A stretch of 64,000 bases of DNA from Paenibacillus sp. V4I7 (GTDB lineage Bacteria; Bacillota; Bacilli; Paenibacillales; NBRC-103111): NCBI RefSeq assembly GCF_030817275.1, contig NZ_JAUSZD010000002.1, positions 4,774,001-4,838,000 on the forward strand, given 5' to 3'. This document shows, one piece after another, positions 47,117-55,694 of the stretch (position 1 is the first letter of the stretch; each line of letters begins with the position of its first letter). The notes under the pieces are model-generated. The model was not told the origin of the DNA. It searched no databases and was given only the letters and a program-made list of their open reading frames with translations. Made by a program: the position numbers and the translations under genes.

Positions 47117-47147
47117 AGTATAAATGTGATTATTCTAGTTGATTACC
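47117..47147 (-). promoter_or_regulatory. GH10 promoter with shared GGTAATCAA element
   Basis: GGTAATCAA (47139-47147), 16 bases, then TATACT (47117-47122) on the minus strand. Sequence and spacing match the promoter at 42495-42525, implying the same activator. Confidence 0.65.
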
Positions 47148-47183
47148 CAAACAATTAAATCATTTCCTTTGTAAAGTATAGAA

Positions 47184-47220
47184 AAAAACCTTTATTCATG
47201 AGTTCCATCATGAAATAAAG
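47184..47220 (-). terminator. terminator downstream of the 47273 gene
   Basis: TTTATTCATGA (47191-47201) pairs with TCATGAAATAAAG (47208-47220, one bulge); on the minus strand GGTTTTTTTC follows. Confidence 0.75.
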
Positions 47221-47272
47221 GGCTATATCGTCGAGACTATTTTACAGCGCTGCGCCTTTGCCGCCATCTATA

Positions 47273-47566
47273 TTAACGGAACTCCCCTGCTTTATTCTTC
47301 AAAAATCTTTGCTTTAATCGTGCGGCCAGTTCGTCGTCTGAGAGAGGATTACGGTGCGTATTTTCCAAATAAATGTGTTTTTCCGTTTCAGGCATGAGGA
47401 ATTCCTTATACCATAAGAAAAAGTCCGGACTATCTCCGTGCATCCGAAGAAACCGTCTTAGCGTATCCACATTATGAACCGTATCTCGATATTGGTCAGC
47501 CAGTCGGCCTTGTAAAACTTCTCCCATTTGCCATGCTCTGGGTTGCTTTTCTTGCTTTGCTGACAA
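47273..47566 (-). CDS. small protein of unknown function
   Basis: 97 residues, charged and without signal or membrane segment; I recognise no family (central stretch YRDTVHNVDTLRRFLRMHGDSPDFFLWYKEFL). The presence of a good terminator just downstream supports a real transcript. The start is unclear: TTG 47566 and ATG 47527 are in frame, neither with a convincing ribosome site, and an overlapping frame has ATG with a distant AAAGGA. It could be a partial gene. Confidence 0.45.
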   Translation of the reverse strand: MSAKQEKQPRAWQMGEVLQGRLADQYRDTVHNVDTLRRFLRMHGDSPDFFLWYKEFLMPETEKHIYLENTHRNPLSDDELAARLKQRFLKNKAGEFR

Positions 47567-48096
47567 ACTTATTCATATGTTTTATTTTTCCTTTCGTGCT
47601 AATTTTTAGAATGAAATGGGAGTTTAACCACTCCGAAATACTTCAATACGGTAAATCATTAAAGCTTTATAATACAGCTCTTCAGCTCTTCATCCCTCCC
47701 TTCCAATCTGGTTAATCGATCAAAATCGAGTCGAAAATTGTCTAGTAATACTTAGTTAACTATAGTAATAGCTTGTCAGCAGAATGTTAACTAGAGTTTG
47801 AGTAATTGTAAAGGTGGGCAATCGACCAGTCACCGGGAAATCTCAGTACGTTATCTGGCCCGAATAATCCAGCAACATCCAGATGTTAGGCCGCCTTTGT
47901 AATCCTCTGCTATTGATCCCCGTTAGCGGAATATTTCAACTTTAATTAATCCCAAAATATCTTAAATTCTTGGAATAGATTTATAAGATAAGGGTGACTT
48001 TTTTATGATAAGAACAATGAGAAAAAACGGCCTGTATTCACATCCTCGCGATAGGGCCGTCTTTGTTTTTTTATCGATATTCTTTTTGTAGTTGGA
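47567..48096. other. non-coding gap with an orphan terminator
   Basis: About 530 bases in which I see no credible gene. A hairpin ACGGCC (48027-48032)/GGCCGT (48055-48060) followed by CTTTGTTTTTTT works on both strands and probably ends the YjcZ-like transcript coming from the right. Confidence 0.6.
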
Positions 48097-48186
48097 TTAA
48101 ATTGCAAAAGCTGCTGTGATGATTACCAAAAGAATAAAAAGAACCAAGATAAATGCTACGTTCTGGCCATAACCTACTCCGCTCAT
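48097..48186 (-). CDS. YjcZ-family small membrane/spore protein
   Basis: 29 residues, MSGVGYGQNVAFILVLFILL then VIITAAFAI. A Gly/Tyr-rich head and a single hydrophobic helix are the mark of the YjcZ/SscA family of tiny sporulation-associated proteins of Bacillales. GAGGGGA lies about 10 bases before ATG. A terminator follows. Too short for routine ORF calling. Confidence 0.85.
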   Translation of the reverse strand: MSGVGYGQNVAFILVLFILLVIITAAFAI

Positions 48187-48358
48187 GTTTTCTCATTCCC
48201 CTCATTGATTTTTCACTACGTTATAAATATACGCTCGGTACATAGTACTTGATTGGACGTATGTCATTGGAAGGCAACCGCCGAGGAAAAGTGCAAACGT
48301 ATCGAAATTAATGCCTTTATGTATACGTGATTTGTTACGCCCTGGAACAATGGATTGA

Positions 48359-48535
48359 TTAATGGTCGGAATATTTGCGGACAAAAGGTGCATCAACCGA
48401 TAATGTTGCGTAAGAGATAATTCTCTTTTTATTCAACTGAAAATGTTTTTCAACTAATGAAAATGTATCTTCAATGGATACGGTGCCGTCTACAAGGAAT
48501 GTCCTAAGGTTAAATTGTTCTGTTTGGCTAGCCAA
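48359..48535 (-). pseudogene. unidentified coding-like fragment downstream of DUF2252 gene
   Basis: The frame from TTG 48535 to TAA 48359 encodes 58 residues with natural-looking composition (FLVDGTVSIEDTFSLVEKHF is part of it), but no ATG, no ribosome site and no recognised family. It may be the tail of a lost gene. The rest of the 380-base gap holds nothing I can identify. Confidence 0.3.
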
Positions 48536-48564
48536 AATATCTGTATGTTAACGGGATTACGAGC

Positions 48565-49899
48565 TCAAGTAGCCCTTTGCTCCAACCATTCGATAAACAG
48601 CACATAATCATCTTCTACTTGATGAGCATAAGAAATAGCCCAATTGGCTAAGTACTCACGAAATGCATCTGTATCTGCACCAATCGCTTGTACGATCTCG
48701 TCCTCGCTGTGGTGAGACAAGATGCCATGCTGCACATCGACATCAGCGCGAGCGTGCATTTTGGCTGTAATCTCTCCCATGCAACTGATGACGCTCTGCC
48801 AATCATCAAAGGATTCAATCTTTTCGAGCTTTAGCTTCTTTTTGAATGGGGAACGCTCGCGAGCGTAGAAGTGCCGGCCTTCCATCGTCATAAAACCAAG
48901 AAACGGATCAGCTTCGTGATGCATCGCCTGCTGCGTCATAATCACACGCTTGCCTTGATGGGCGTACTCTGACCAGAAGAGCTCATTATATGGCATAAAG
49001 TAAGACGGCACTGGAGCCCGCACTTCCTTCACCTCAATGATGATATCGTCGAGTGCTTGCGGACCTGCTGCTCCTTCAATCAGTACATAGAAACGGGTAA
49101 GACCAATAGAGGCAGTACCTGAACCGTACTTCACTGCGATATCTTTGATTTGGTAATAGCTATCCGGCTTCTTCGTTTTTGAATTCAAGGTACTCAAATA
49201 ATCGTTCCAACCCGATATGAGCATGTCCCGCTCCTGAGCAGTAGGCTGCTGAATTTCCTCCGTCCAGATGAATTGGCGACCTCCCTCTTGTAACACAGTT
49301 AGCCCTTCGAGAAGATGACTTTCTACTCGCTTCTCCATCTTTTTCAGAAGCTTGCGAATTGGACCATTGGTCACTCTCTCATCGTAGACGACGTCATGCG
49401 GATCTTCTTTGCGCTTCGCAAATTTTCGAATTTGCTTCACATAAGCCGATAAGTATTCATCGAGAAGATCCTTTTGAACATCGAGCCCAAACTCCTTCAT
49501 TCGGCTTACTAAAGCAATGCTCACACACAACCTCAACAGGTCATTCAAATACGACCCCGTATAGCCTTCGTCGAAATCGTTAACATCAAAGACAATACGC
49601 CCTGTTTCGCTGCGAAAAGCTCCGAAATTCTCGAAGTGCAAATCTCCTTGGATCCACGTCGGTCGCTGTGGTGAACTATGATAAGGGAACCATTCTCGGC
49701 CCGTGTCAAAATAAAATAAATAGCTACTACCGCGATAAAATTGAAAAGGACTAACTGCCATCTTTTCATATTTCAGCTTTCTTTTACTCTCATCCAACCC
49801 CATTATATGGCAGTCAAACTCTGTAAGTACACTCGAAATGGTCAGTAACCTCAATTTTTTTTGCGTATGTTTTACGCGTTCAGTCAAATTCAATGACAT
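48565..49899 (-). CDS. DUF2252 family protein
   Basis: 444 residues. RPTWIQGDLHFENFGAFR and IVFDVNDFDE resemble the catalytic loop and metal-binding Asp of protein-kinase-like/aminoglycoside-phosphotransferase folds, which is where DUF2252 is placed; MSPFQFYRGSS-like AVSPFQFYRGSSYLFYFD near residue 50 is the family start. Cytoplasmic; substrate unknown. GGGGATAC precedes the ATG. Monocistronic on the minus strand. Confidence 0.88.
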   Translation of the reverse strand: MSLNLTERVKHTQKKLRLLTISSVLTEFDCHIMGLDESKRKLKYEKMAVSPFQFYRGSSYLFYFDTGREWFPYHSSPQRPTWIQGDLHFENFGAFRSETGRIVFDVNDFDEGYTGSYLNDLLRLCVSIALVSRMKEFGLDVQKDLLDEYLSAYVKQIRKFAKRKEDPHDVVYDERVTNGPIRKLLKKMEKRVESHLLEGLTVLQEGGRQFIWTEEIQQPTAQERDMLISGWNDYLSTLNSKTKKPDSYYQIKDIAVKYGSGTASIGLTRFYVLIEGAAGPQALDDIIIEVKEVRAPVPSYFMPYNELFWSEYAHQGKRVIMTQQAMHHEADPFLGFMTMEGRHFYARERSPFKKKLKLEKIESFDDWQSVISCMGEITAKMHARADVDVQHGILSHHSEDEIVQAIGADTDAFREYLANWAISYAHQVEDDYVLFIEWLEQRAT

Positions 49900-50683
49900 T
49901 CAAGTATCCCCTTTCCTTTCTCTAGTATTGTAACACGAACTATTTCGTAGAAAGACATTCTATGAGATACTGAAATAAGCCGCTCTCTTTCAGCTTGAAA
50001 CGAGAGTGGCTTTTTTACTTAACCTATTCAATCATTCCTGTTGTTTTACTGCTTGATCAAGGACTCATACCCTGTAATAGCAATTCACTCTTTGTTGATA
50101 TGTTTTATCCACGCTCCTGTACCTCATTCACAACATCGTCTCGAGTTATCAATGTGTGCCCACGAAATGTCATCAATAGGGAATAGCAGATACCTAATGG
50201 GGTTTTCTTACCTTCATAAAACATAAAACCAGTTCTGAAAACTTATCTCCATTAATTCATGCTTTTTTTCACAGGAAATACAGTAGTACATAAACCACAT
50301 CTCCTAAACATACTGTTCATACCAACATTATATCTGAATAGTCATAAAAATCAGTTTATTTATTGTTAAGATTTTATTAACGATAGGCTCTCGCCGAATT
50401 TTTTGGGGTTGTGTACACGAAGCAACGTAGACATCATAAATAACCCGATAGCTCAGAAGGGCTATCCGATTGATCGTTCAGTATTGAACTAAAGTTCTGC
50501 GTTAGCTTAGGCCGTTTTTGTTCTATCGTCATTCCAACTGGATACAGAATTCTTGTGGGCAGAATGAGACCCTAAACGTTAATTCTGCATGATTCTTTTT
50601 TTGATTTGATGTTCAGAATTCCCAATTAATTACATATGATCTTTACAGTACATCAAATCTTACTGTTGGGAGTGTGATGCAGT
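49900..50683. other. 784-base gap with a bidirectional hairpin
   Basis: AAGCCGCTCTC (49977-49987) and GAGAGTGGCTT (50002-50012) form an 11-bp stem with one G-T pair, followed by TTTT on the plus strand. A weaker hairpin GATAGC/GGCTATC lies near 50449-50469. No convincing gene; short frames here read through hairpins. Confidence 0.5.
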
Positions 50684-50959
50684 ATGAGATCCCTTAAAAC
50701 AAAGTTAGCATTGCTTCTTGCATGTTCTAGCTTAATGGCTCCGAGCGCCATAAGCGCCGCCGCAACCGAAACTGGAGTTACACCCACTTACATTTTTAAA
50801 AATAACTTAATCCACACCTTTGTCCATGGCATTTATGTTCCTGGCCGCTATATAAATGTTGATGAAGATACAAGGGCTGTATATATCCCCGGTGGGGTGG
50901 GCGTAATTGCGGTCGATAAGGATGCTCTTTTACCAGAAGGGTCCAAATTCTTAAAATGA
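50684..50959 (+). CDS. small secreted protein of unknown function
   Basis: 91 residues with a clear Sec signal peptide (MRSLKTKLALLLACSSLMAP, probable cleavage after SAISAAA near residue 26), leaving a mature peptide of about 65 residues rich in Tyr/Val with two similar stretches around YVPGRYINVDEDTRAVYIPGG. No family recognised. GGGAG lies about 12 bases before ATG. Single gene followed by a hairpin. Confidence 0.75.
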   Translation: MRSLKTKLALLLACSSLMAPSAISAAATETGVTPTYIFKNNLIHTFVHGIYVPGRYINVDEDTRAVYIPGGVGVIAVDKDALLPEGSKFLK

Positions 50960-50969
50960 TACTCCAAGT

Positions 50970-51007
50970 CCATTTGAGCATCTGGTCTACTCTCGATGCT
51001 CAAATGG
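50970..51007 (+). terminator. 13-bp hairpin after the small secreted protein gene
   Basis: CCATTTGAGCATC and GATGCTCAAATGG with a 12-base loop; no T-tract, so it may stabilise the mRNA end or terminate weakly. Confidence 0.55.
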
Positions 51008-51065
51008 CAACTTCACATGTCATCGCCAGCCTCATGTATTTCAGAATTCATAATTAGCGAAACGG

Positions 51066-51833
51066 TCAATTTAGTTTTAAAGCCTCTGAATTCGGCTTGA
51101 CCAGCTGGCCGGATATTTTCTGAGCGACTGCATCGGCGATCGCCCGGTAGCCTGCTTCATTCGGATGGATTGTATCCTGCATGAAAGGATGCTCCGGCCG
51201 AACCTGACGTCCAAATACGAGGCTGGGGATATCGAGAATATCGACGCGTGGATCATAGTCCCGGAAGCTATAATACACATCCCAAAGTTGATCGGAGTAA
51301 AGCTGCGCGTTCTCAATATCTAGATGAATATAGCTCCAGCGATTCACTGACAAGAATGGATTCGGTATGCGCAGCAGCACCCCACCGTGAGTTTCCTTCA
51401 AGAGCCTGTCCACGACAAGCTTCAGATCGGCTTTAATCTGCATAGGGCTGCTTTCCCGAATGTCGTTGATCCCATAAGAAACGACATACAAGTCTGCCTG
51501 GTCTTGAATCACATTGTCGAGCGTATTGCCGTGGGTAGCGATTTGGTTAACAAAATGATGCAGCGTATTGCCGCTGGAGCCGCGGTTGCGAATTCGTGCC
51601 CCTTCCAGAACGCCTCCGGGAGCCCCATAGATCTCTGCCAGCTGTTCAAATAGTCCCTGCGCCGCTTCTGTCGTACTATCTCCGACAAAGTTGATGAGTT
51701 TACCTGATTTGGAGCTCTGATAGAACGTTTGAATCGATTCGTCCGTCTTCCCGAAGGACGAATCAGGAAGCGGCAGCGAGAAGATCAAGAAGAACGCTAA
51801 ACCGAGCTTCCCCCAGTTCATTCTGATATGCAT
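51066..51833 (-). CDS. secreted SGNH/GDSL hydrolase
   Basis: About 255 residues with N-terminal signal peptide (LGLAFFLIFSLPLPDSSFG). Block I NFVGDSTTEA holds the nucleophilic Ser, SYGINDI the block III Asn, and DTIHPNEAGY the Asp-x-x-His pair. Likely an extracellular esterase, for example deacetylating glycans or peptidoglycan. Starts at 51845, 51833 and 51821 are all possible; AAAGGA best fits 51833. Confidence 0.88.
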   Translation of the reverse strand: MHIRMNWGKLGLAFFLIFSLPLPDSSFGKTDESIQTFYQSSKSGKLINFVGDSTTEAAQGLFEQLAEIYGAPGGVLEGARIRNRGSSGNTLHHFVNQIATHGNTLDNVIQDQADLYVVSYGINDIRESSPMQIKADLKLVVDRLLKETHGGVLLRIPNPFLSVNRWSYIHLDIENAQLYSDQLWDVYYSFRDYDPRVDILDIPSLVFGRQVRPEHPFMQDTIHPNEAGYRAIADAVAQKISGQLVKPNSEALKLN

Positions 51834-52096
51834 TATCCTGATCATTCCTTTCTAGGTAAAAGTTGAAATGTCATTATATTCCTTACGTAAATCTGTTTCC
51901 TCACTCACTAATGTTCCCCGCGCAAGTCCCTTCATATACTTCCGGTGTCCTCTGCCGGGCTTTCGTAAGACTTCACCGCCAGTAGACCGAACAGCTCTCA
52001 CTGCAAAAACTATTGTGCGCTCGCAAAAAAGAAAAAGACAGCTCCAATGGGAACCGCCCTCTATACGAAGCAGTTAGTACAATCAGCAATAAGTTA

Positions 52097-52663
52097 TTAA
52101 AGCTTTTTAAATCGAAATACCCCTACGGTTGATTCCTTGTCGTGATATTTAAAATATAAATAATATTCTTCTGTTTTATATCCAAGTCCATATTCGTCAA
52201 ATCCAGCATCAGGACTACCTTCGAAATCAGGTTTTCCCAAAACCTCTTTAACCTTTTCTACTGAAAAATTGATTTTTATATCTATTACACCGATCTTATT
52301 TTCACCCCATATATAGAAATAGCAGTTATCATATTTTAAATATTCCGCATTTTCAAACCCTATTACATCAGGTTTTCCATACGATTTTTCTAGTTCATTC
52401 TTAGAAGAAGATAAATTTGCTTTAATACCTTTAAGTTGTCCTTTTTCGGCTGTCTTCAGTAGTTCTTTGTCAAGTATTAATTGACACGAATTCCCTTTGT
52501 TTTCAGTAACAGCTAACAAATTTGATTTCCCCTCTTCTGTTCCTATTTTAGCGGGCGAATTTGTTACTGCTACCTGCGACTGTAATGGACCTTCGACATT
52601 CGTACAGGCTGTGAACATCAGCATAGACATTAAAAGGCATACGCCAGTCGCTTTGCTTAACAT
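52097..52663 (-). CDS. YjgB-like (DUF4309) lipoprotein
   Basis: 188 residues with lipobox FTAC (Cys20). The C-terminal domain has two repeats of the DUF4309 pattern, each with a GKPD turn (KSYGKPDVIGFENAEYLKYD and VLGKPDFEGSPDAGFDEYG). Extracytoplasmic, membrane-anchored; function of the family unknown. GGAGG precedes the ATG. Confidence 0.8.
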   Translation of the reverse strand: MLSKATGVCLLMSMLMFTACTNVEGPLQSQVAVTNSPAKIGTEEGKSNLLAVTENKGNSCQLILDKELLKTAEKGQLKGIKANLSSSKNELEKSYGKPDVIGFENAEYLKYDNCYFYIWGENKIGVIDIKINFSVEKVKEVLGKPDFEGSPDAGFDEYGLGYKTEEYYLYFKYHDKESTVGVFRFKKL

Positions 52664-52750
52664 ATAAATGCCTCCATTGTTTACCTTTTAGAGTGCGTAA
52701 CCTATTTCATCCAGACCGCTTGCACCCTTCGTATAGGTAACCCAGTCTTC

Positions 52751-52790
52751 CTAGAAGCAAATAGAAGAAAATAGAAGAAAATAGAAGCAC
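52751..52790. repeat. 10-bp tandem repeat, about four units
   Basis: ATAGAAGAAA twice in a row, flanked by near copies CTAGAAGCAA and ATAGAAGCAC, in the gap between two minus-strand genes. Probably a slippage product; no function visible. Confidence 0.8.
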
Positions 52791-52937
52791 CTCATTCTCC
52801 ATCCGTTTGATGTATTCGTCAATGACGATAAAAAGGTTGCCTCTTCATAGAACTTCCTATTAAATTTCTTTGTAAAATGCGCAACCTCATTTCGTTCTAG
52901 ACGAGCTATAGTTCTCCGTCGTATCAGCTTAAACATC

Positions 52938-53378
52938 TCAATCCCACTGCTTCTTCTGTATTCCAGTTAATACCCTTTCAACAGGAGCCCATCCAATAAA
53001 CTTGGGTTGGGTCCATCCTGGTGCTGGCTTGAGATTTTCAATTTCTAAATAGTTATCTATTCTTACTTTATCCCAAGCGTGTATTGCATCTTCATTCCCC
53101 AAAGATAAAGCTACGTGTCCCCAATTTTTAAGCTCACCTTCGACTAAACCTGAGCAGTAATAGAAAACAAAAGCTCCTTTAGGCGGAGAACCCATATTCT
53201 TATGAACTTCGTAAAGTTCAGCCGACTCGCTAGCATCGTCGCCTCCCCACATCTCAATCCCGTTGCTTCTTTCATAAGCGTCTTCAACGAAAGCGAGACA
53301 CCGAAGCCGGTAATCCTTCGAATCCATGTGGTTTCTTGCCCAAGTAATAGCATTCTCAATTTCCCTCTCAAATTTCAA
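52938..53378 (-). CDS. NlpC/P60-like hydrolase domain protein
   Basis: 146 residues from the TTG chosen. YRLRCLAFVEDAY gives the candidate catalytic Cys (about residue 27), NWGHVALSLGN the His, AIHAWDKV a third polar position, the order of papain-like NlpC/P60 and CHAP peptidases. No signal peptide, so its target and location are unclear. An ATG 15 bases earlier is embedded in the GGAGGG ribosome site, which favours the TTG. Confidence 0.7.
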   Translation of the reverse strand: MKFEREIENAITWARNHMDSKDYRLRCLAFVEDAYERSNGIEMWGGDDASESAELYEVHKNMGSPPKGAFVFYYCSGLVEGELKNWGHVALSLGNEDAIHAWDKVRIDNYLEIENLKPAPGWTQPKFIGWAPVERVLTGIQKKQWD

Positions 53379-54041
53379 TAAACAACCCTCCATTTTTGAT
53401 TAAACTCTACAATTAATAATACTCGAAAACGCAAGGAACATAATGGTAAAAAGCTATTATTACTAAAGTATCCTGCCCGTTGAACGAAGCTCATGCCAAT
53501 TCCCCTTTTCGACATCATTCGTAGTGTTTCTTTACTATACATCAAAAAAACTCGAGAGAAATATCAATTCCTTCGATGCTTCTTATAACACTTCTTCTGC
53601 AATTTAGCCGTACAAAATTCAAAACCCCACTCAATGAGTCTCAATGAGCGGGGTTTTCCCATGAAGTCGAGCCGTGGGTTAACCACCCTACAATCGGATC
53701 GGTTAACAACCACATGTTCAATATCTGCCGATGCTTTGCAAATCCATTCTGTCCAACAATTCGGAGTTAAACATTACCTGATCCGACTATAGTGTCCCGT
53801 TAGAACTTAATGACATAGTTTCTGGAGATGTAGATTTATCTGGTTTAACCCGATTCCCAGCGGTCGTACAACATAATCAAAATCAGCGGCATTAAATAAC
53901 GCAATGTAGCCATAAAAAAATGATTCCAATGGTGGTAGACCAACCAACCTTTGTTGTAAAAGATAAGCGCGATAGCCTGCGATTTACGAAGTGAGGATTA
54001 TAACAATGCATATATCGCATAGTTTTAGCTCGCTTCTCCTT
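53379..54041. other. gap with one strong hairpin
   Basis: AAAACCCC (53621-53628) and GGGGTTTT (53650-53657) with extra CTCA/TGAG pairing make a strong bidirectional terminator, probably for the MFS gene on the minus strand. Between 53850 and 54000 a minus-strand frame of about 49 residues with hydrophobic ending (ATLRYLMPLILIMLYDRW) has no start; it may be a gene remnant. Confidence 0.5.
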
Positions 54042-55253
54042 TTATTTATCTAAATGTCGGATAGAGGGCAGCAACACACATAGAAGTGCAATTGCTATGA
54101 TGCAAACCCCCGATAACATAAACCACGTATTAATTCCAATTCGATCGGCAAAAATCCCAGAAACGATTAAACCGATCGGCATGGCAAAGGACGTAATGCT
54201 GCCCAATAGCCCAAATACCCGCCCTAAATACTCAGGTTGAATTTTTTCTTGAATGAGAGCCATCTGTACACCGCTATAAAATGGGCTTGAAAAGCCCATC
54301 AAGGCACTGCACAGTACAAAGATAAGGAAGCCATTTATCGGCAACAAGCCAGAAATGAATAATGTAATCCCCATCAAGGAAATGGAAAAAATAATGCTCA
54401 GTGCACGGTTTTTTAATCCGCCCCAAACACCAAGCAACAAGCCTCCAACCAACATTCCAACTGCAAAGACGATTTCAACAATAGAAGCATGGGTCGCCGT
54501 CCCTCCGAAATAGCTCATACTCATTAAAGGGAACAAGGCATTGATAGGCATAAAGACAAACGCATATAGCGCGCCAATCCAAAGCAATGCAAATAATCCC
54601 TTCGATTCCCTAAATGTACGATAACCTTCTATTGCTTCTTCGAAAAAGTTACTTTTAACACTTTCACCTTGCGTCATTTGCTTTGGAATAACAACCATCG
54701 CCACAGTGATACAGGCGATCAATGCACCCAACACATCAATGGCAATAATTGCGTTTAGTTCCCATGTTGCATATAGAAAAGCTCCAATTGCAGGGCTTAG
54801 AATATAGCTTACCGACTGTACCGATTGGCTGTATCCAGCGCACTTCGTCAGTTGATCCTCTGGTACCAACAAAGGTGTTACTGCACTCAAAGCAGGCGTG
54901 TGAAATGCTGTTCCGATACTACGGATAAATAAAACGATCATCACGACCCATATTGGCAGGTCGATTGTGATTGCGACCACAGCCAAGGCAGCACCTGCGG
55001 CAGCAATAATAAGGTCTGCACCGATCATAATCAGTTTTCTATTCCAACGATCAACCAATACGCCAATCATTGTTCCCAAAATGGCTTGAGGTAAAAAACC
55101 TACCATTGTCGCCATCGAGAGCACCATTGCTGATCCTGTAGTGTCGGTTAGATACCAAATAATCGCCATTTGCAGGACAGAGCTAGTAATCAGTGAAACC
55201 GCCTGACCTGCCCATATTGTAAAGAAACTTCGCTTCCAATTTTGTTGTTTCAT
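54042..55253 (-). CDS. MFS efflux transporter, Mef-like (DHA3 family)
   Basis: 403 residues, about 12 membrane helices. MFS signatures LVDRWNRKLIMIGADLI after helix 2 and the N-terminal KRSFFTIWAGQAVSLITSSVLQMA are typical of the DHA3/MFS_3 group that includes macrolide exporters. ATG 55253 has GGGGAG 8 bases upstream; the longer frame runs through the leader terminator. A long leader with a MRLR peptide indicates antibiotic-induced expression, so macrolide or related drug export is likely, not proven. Confidence 0.88.
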   Translation of the reverse strand: MKQQNWKRSFFTIWAGQAVSLITSSVLQMAIIWYLTDTTGSAMVLSMATMVGFLPQAILGTMIGVLVDRWNRKLIMIGADLIIAAAGAALAVVAITIDLPIWVVMIVLFIRSIGTAFHTPALSAVTPLLVPEDQLTKCAGYSQSVQSVSYILSPAIGAFLYATWELNAIIAIDVLGALIACITVAMVVIPKQMTQGESVKSNFFEEAIEGYRTFRESKGLFALLWIGALYAFVFMPINALFPLMSMSYFGGTATHASIVEIVFAVGMLVGGLLLGVWGGLKNRALSIIFSISLMGITLFISGLLPINGFLIFVLCSALMGFSSPFYSGVQMALIQEKIQPEYLGRVFGLLGSITSFAMPIGLIVSGIFADRIGINTWFMLSGVCIIAIALLCVLLPSIRHLDK

Positions 55254-55307
55254 GTTCATTCTCCCCGTATTTTTTATTGTCTGATTCTTTTTTGGCAATA
55301 AAAAATA

Positions 55308-55341
55308 CAGATCCAAGTCCACAAATGCGGGCTTAGATCTG
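55308..55341 (-). terminator. leader terminator (attenuator) before the MFS gene
   Basis: CAGATC...GATCTG arms with inner AAG/CTT and CC/GG pairs, followed on the minus strand by TATTTTTTATTG. It sits 55-88 bases before the MFS start and would stop transcription unless the leader refolds. The following TTTTTTATTGCC complements GGCAATAAAAAA near 55470-55481, giving a possible competing fold. Confidence 0.75.
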
Positions 55342-55435
55342 CATTTATCACGTGAGAGAACACGGCGATAGAAGGCATAGCAAAACAGCTATCCAAATCG
55401 CGATCTATGTCTACATACGTAAAAATAAGCAGCTC

Positions 55436-55481
55436 AAAAAAAGCCCACAAGTGTGGATAAAAAATCCGCTTTTTTATTGCC
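55436..55481 (-). terminator. upstream leader hairpin before the MFS gene
   Basis: On the minus strand AAAAAGC, an inner CCACACTTGTGG stem-loop, then GGGCTTTTTTT just after the leader peptide stop. It may be a first terminator or anti-structure controlled by a stalled ribosome. Confidence 0.5.
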
Positions 55482-55484
55482 AGC

Positions 55485-55511
55485 TTATCTTAAACGCATG
55501 GAGTGTAACAT
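55485..55511 (-). CDS. leader peptide MLHSMRLR
   Basis: An 8-codon ORF with excellent GAGGAGG site 10 bases upstream. It ends in MRLR, the arrest motif of ErmDL (MTHSMRLR...) at which ribosomes stall when macrolides or ketolides are bound. It opens the long leader of the MFS gene, before the tandem hairpins. The agreement of motif, ribosome site and gene type makes it a strong candidate for a drug-sensing stalling peptide. Confidence 0.82.
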   Translation of the reverse strand: MLHSMRLR

Positions 55512-55542
55512 AGATAACGAGCCTCCTCATAATTTATACGTT

Positions 55543-55568
55543 GAATTGACTGCTCTAACTGTCAATTC
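55543..55568. promoter_or_regulatory. inverted repeat GAATTGAC-N10-GTCAATTC upstream of leader peptide
   Basis: A perfect 8-bp inverted repeat that contains minus-strand TTGACA. TATAAA follows 21 bases later, too far for a standard promoter, so the exact promoter is uncertain. The repeat could be an operator. Confidence 0.4.
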
Positions 55569-55694
55569 AGTATCATAACCATATTCAGCGGTTGTTAGCA
55601 ACAAACAGGATAACAGGCTATTTCCAGTCTAGAACTTTATTTTCTATATGTGGACCCCTTTAAGTTTAACTATCGTTTCCGTTAGTTCCATCTC

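Noticed and set aside
48202..48396. 64-residue minus-strand ORF
   Set aside because: Overlaps the other unidentified frame, has no ribosome site or recognised motif; kept only as part of the described gap.
49995..50186. 63-residue plus-strand ORF after the hairpin
   Set aside because: Begins inside the terminator stem region and lacks a ribosome site.
51868..52077. 69-residue plus-strand ORF
   Set aside because: No ribosome site, no family, composition like random frame.
55260..55322. N-terminal extension of the MFS protein (23 residues from 55322)
   Set aside because: It would be encoded by the leader terminator; the true start has a well-placed GGGGAG site.
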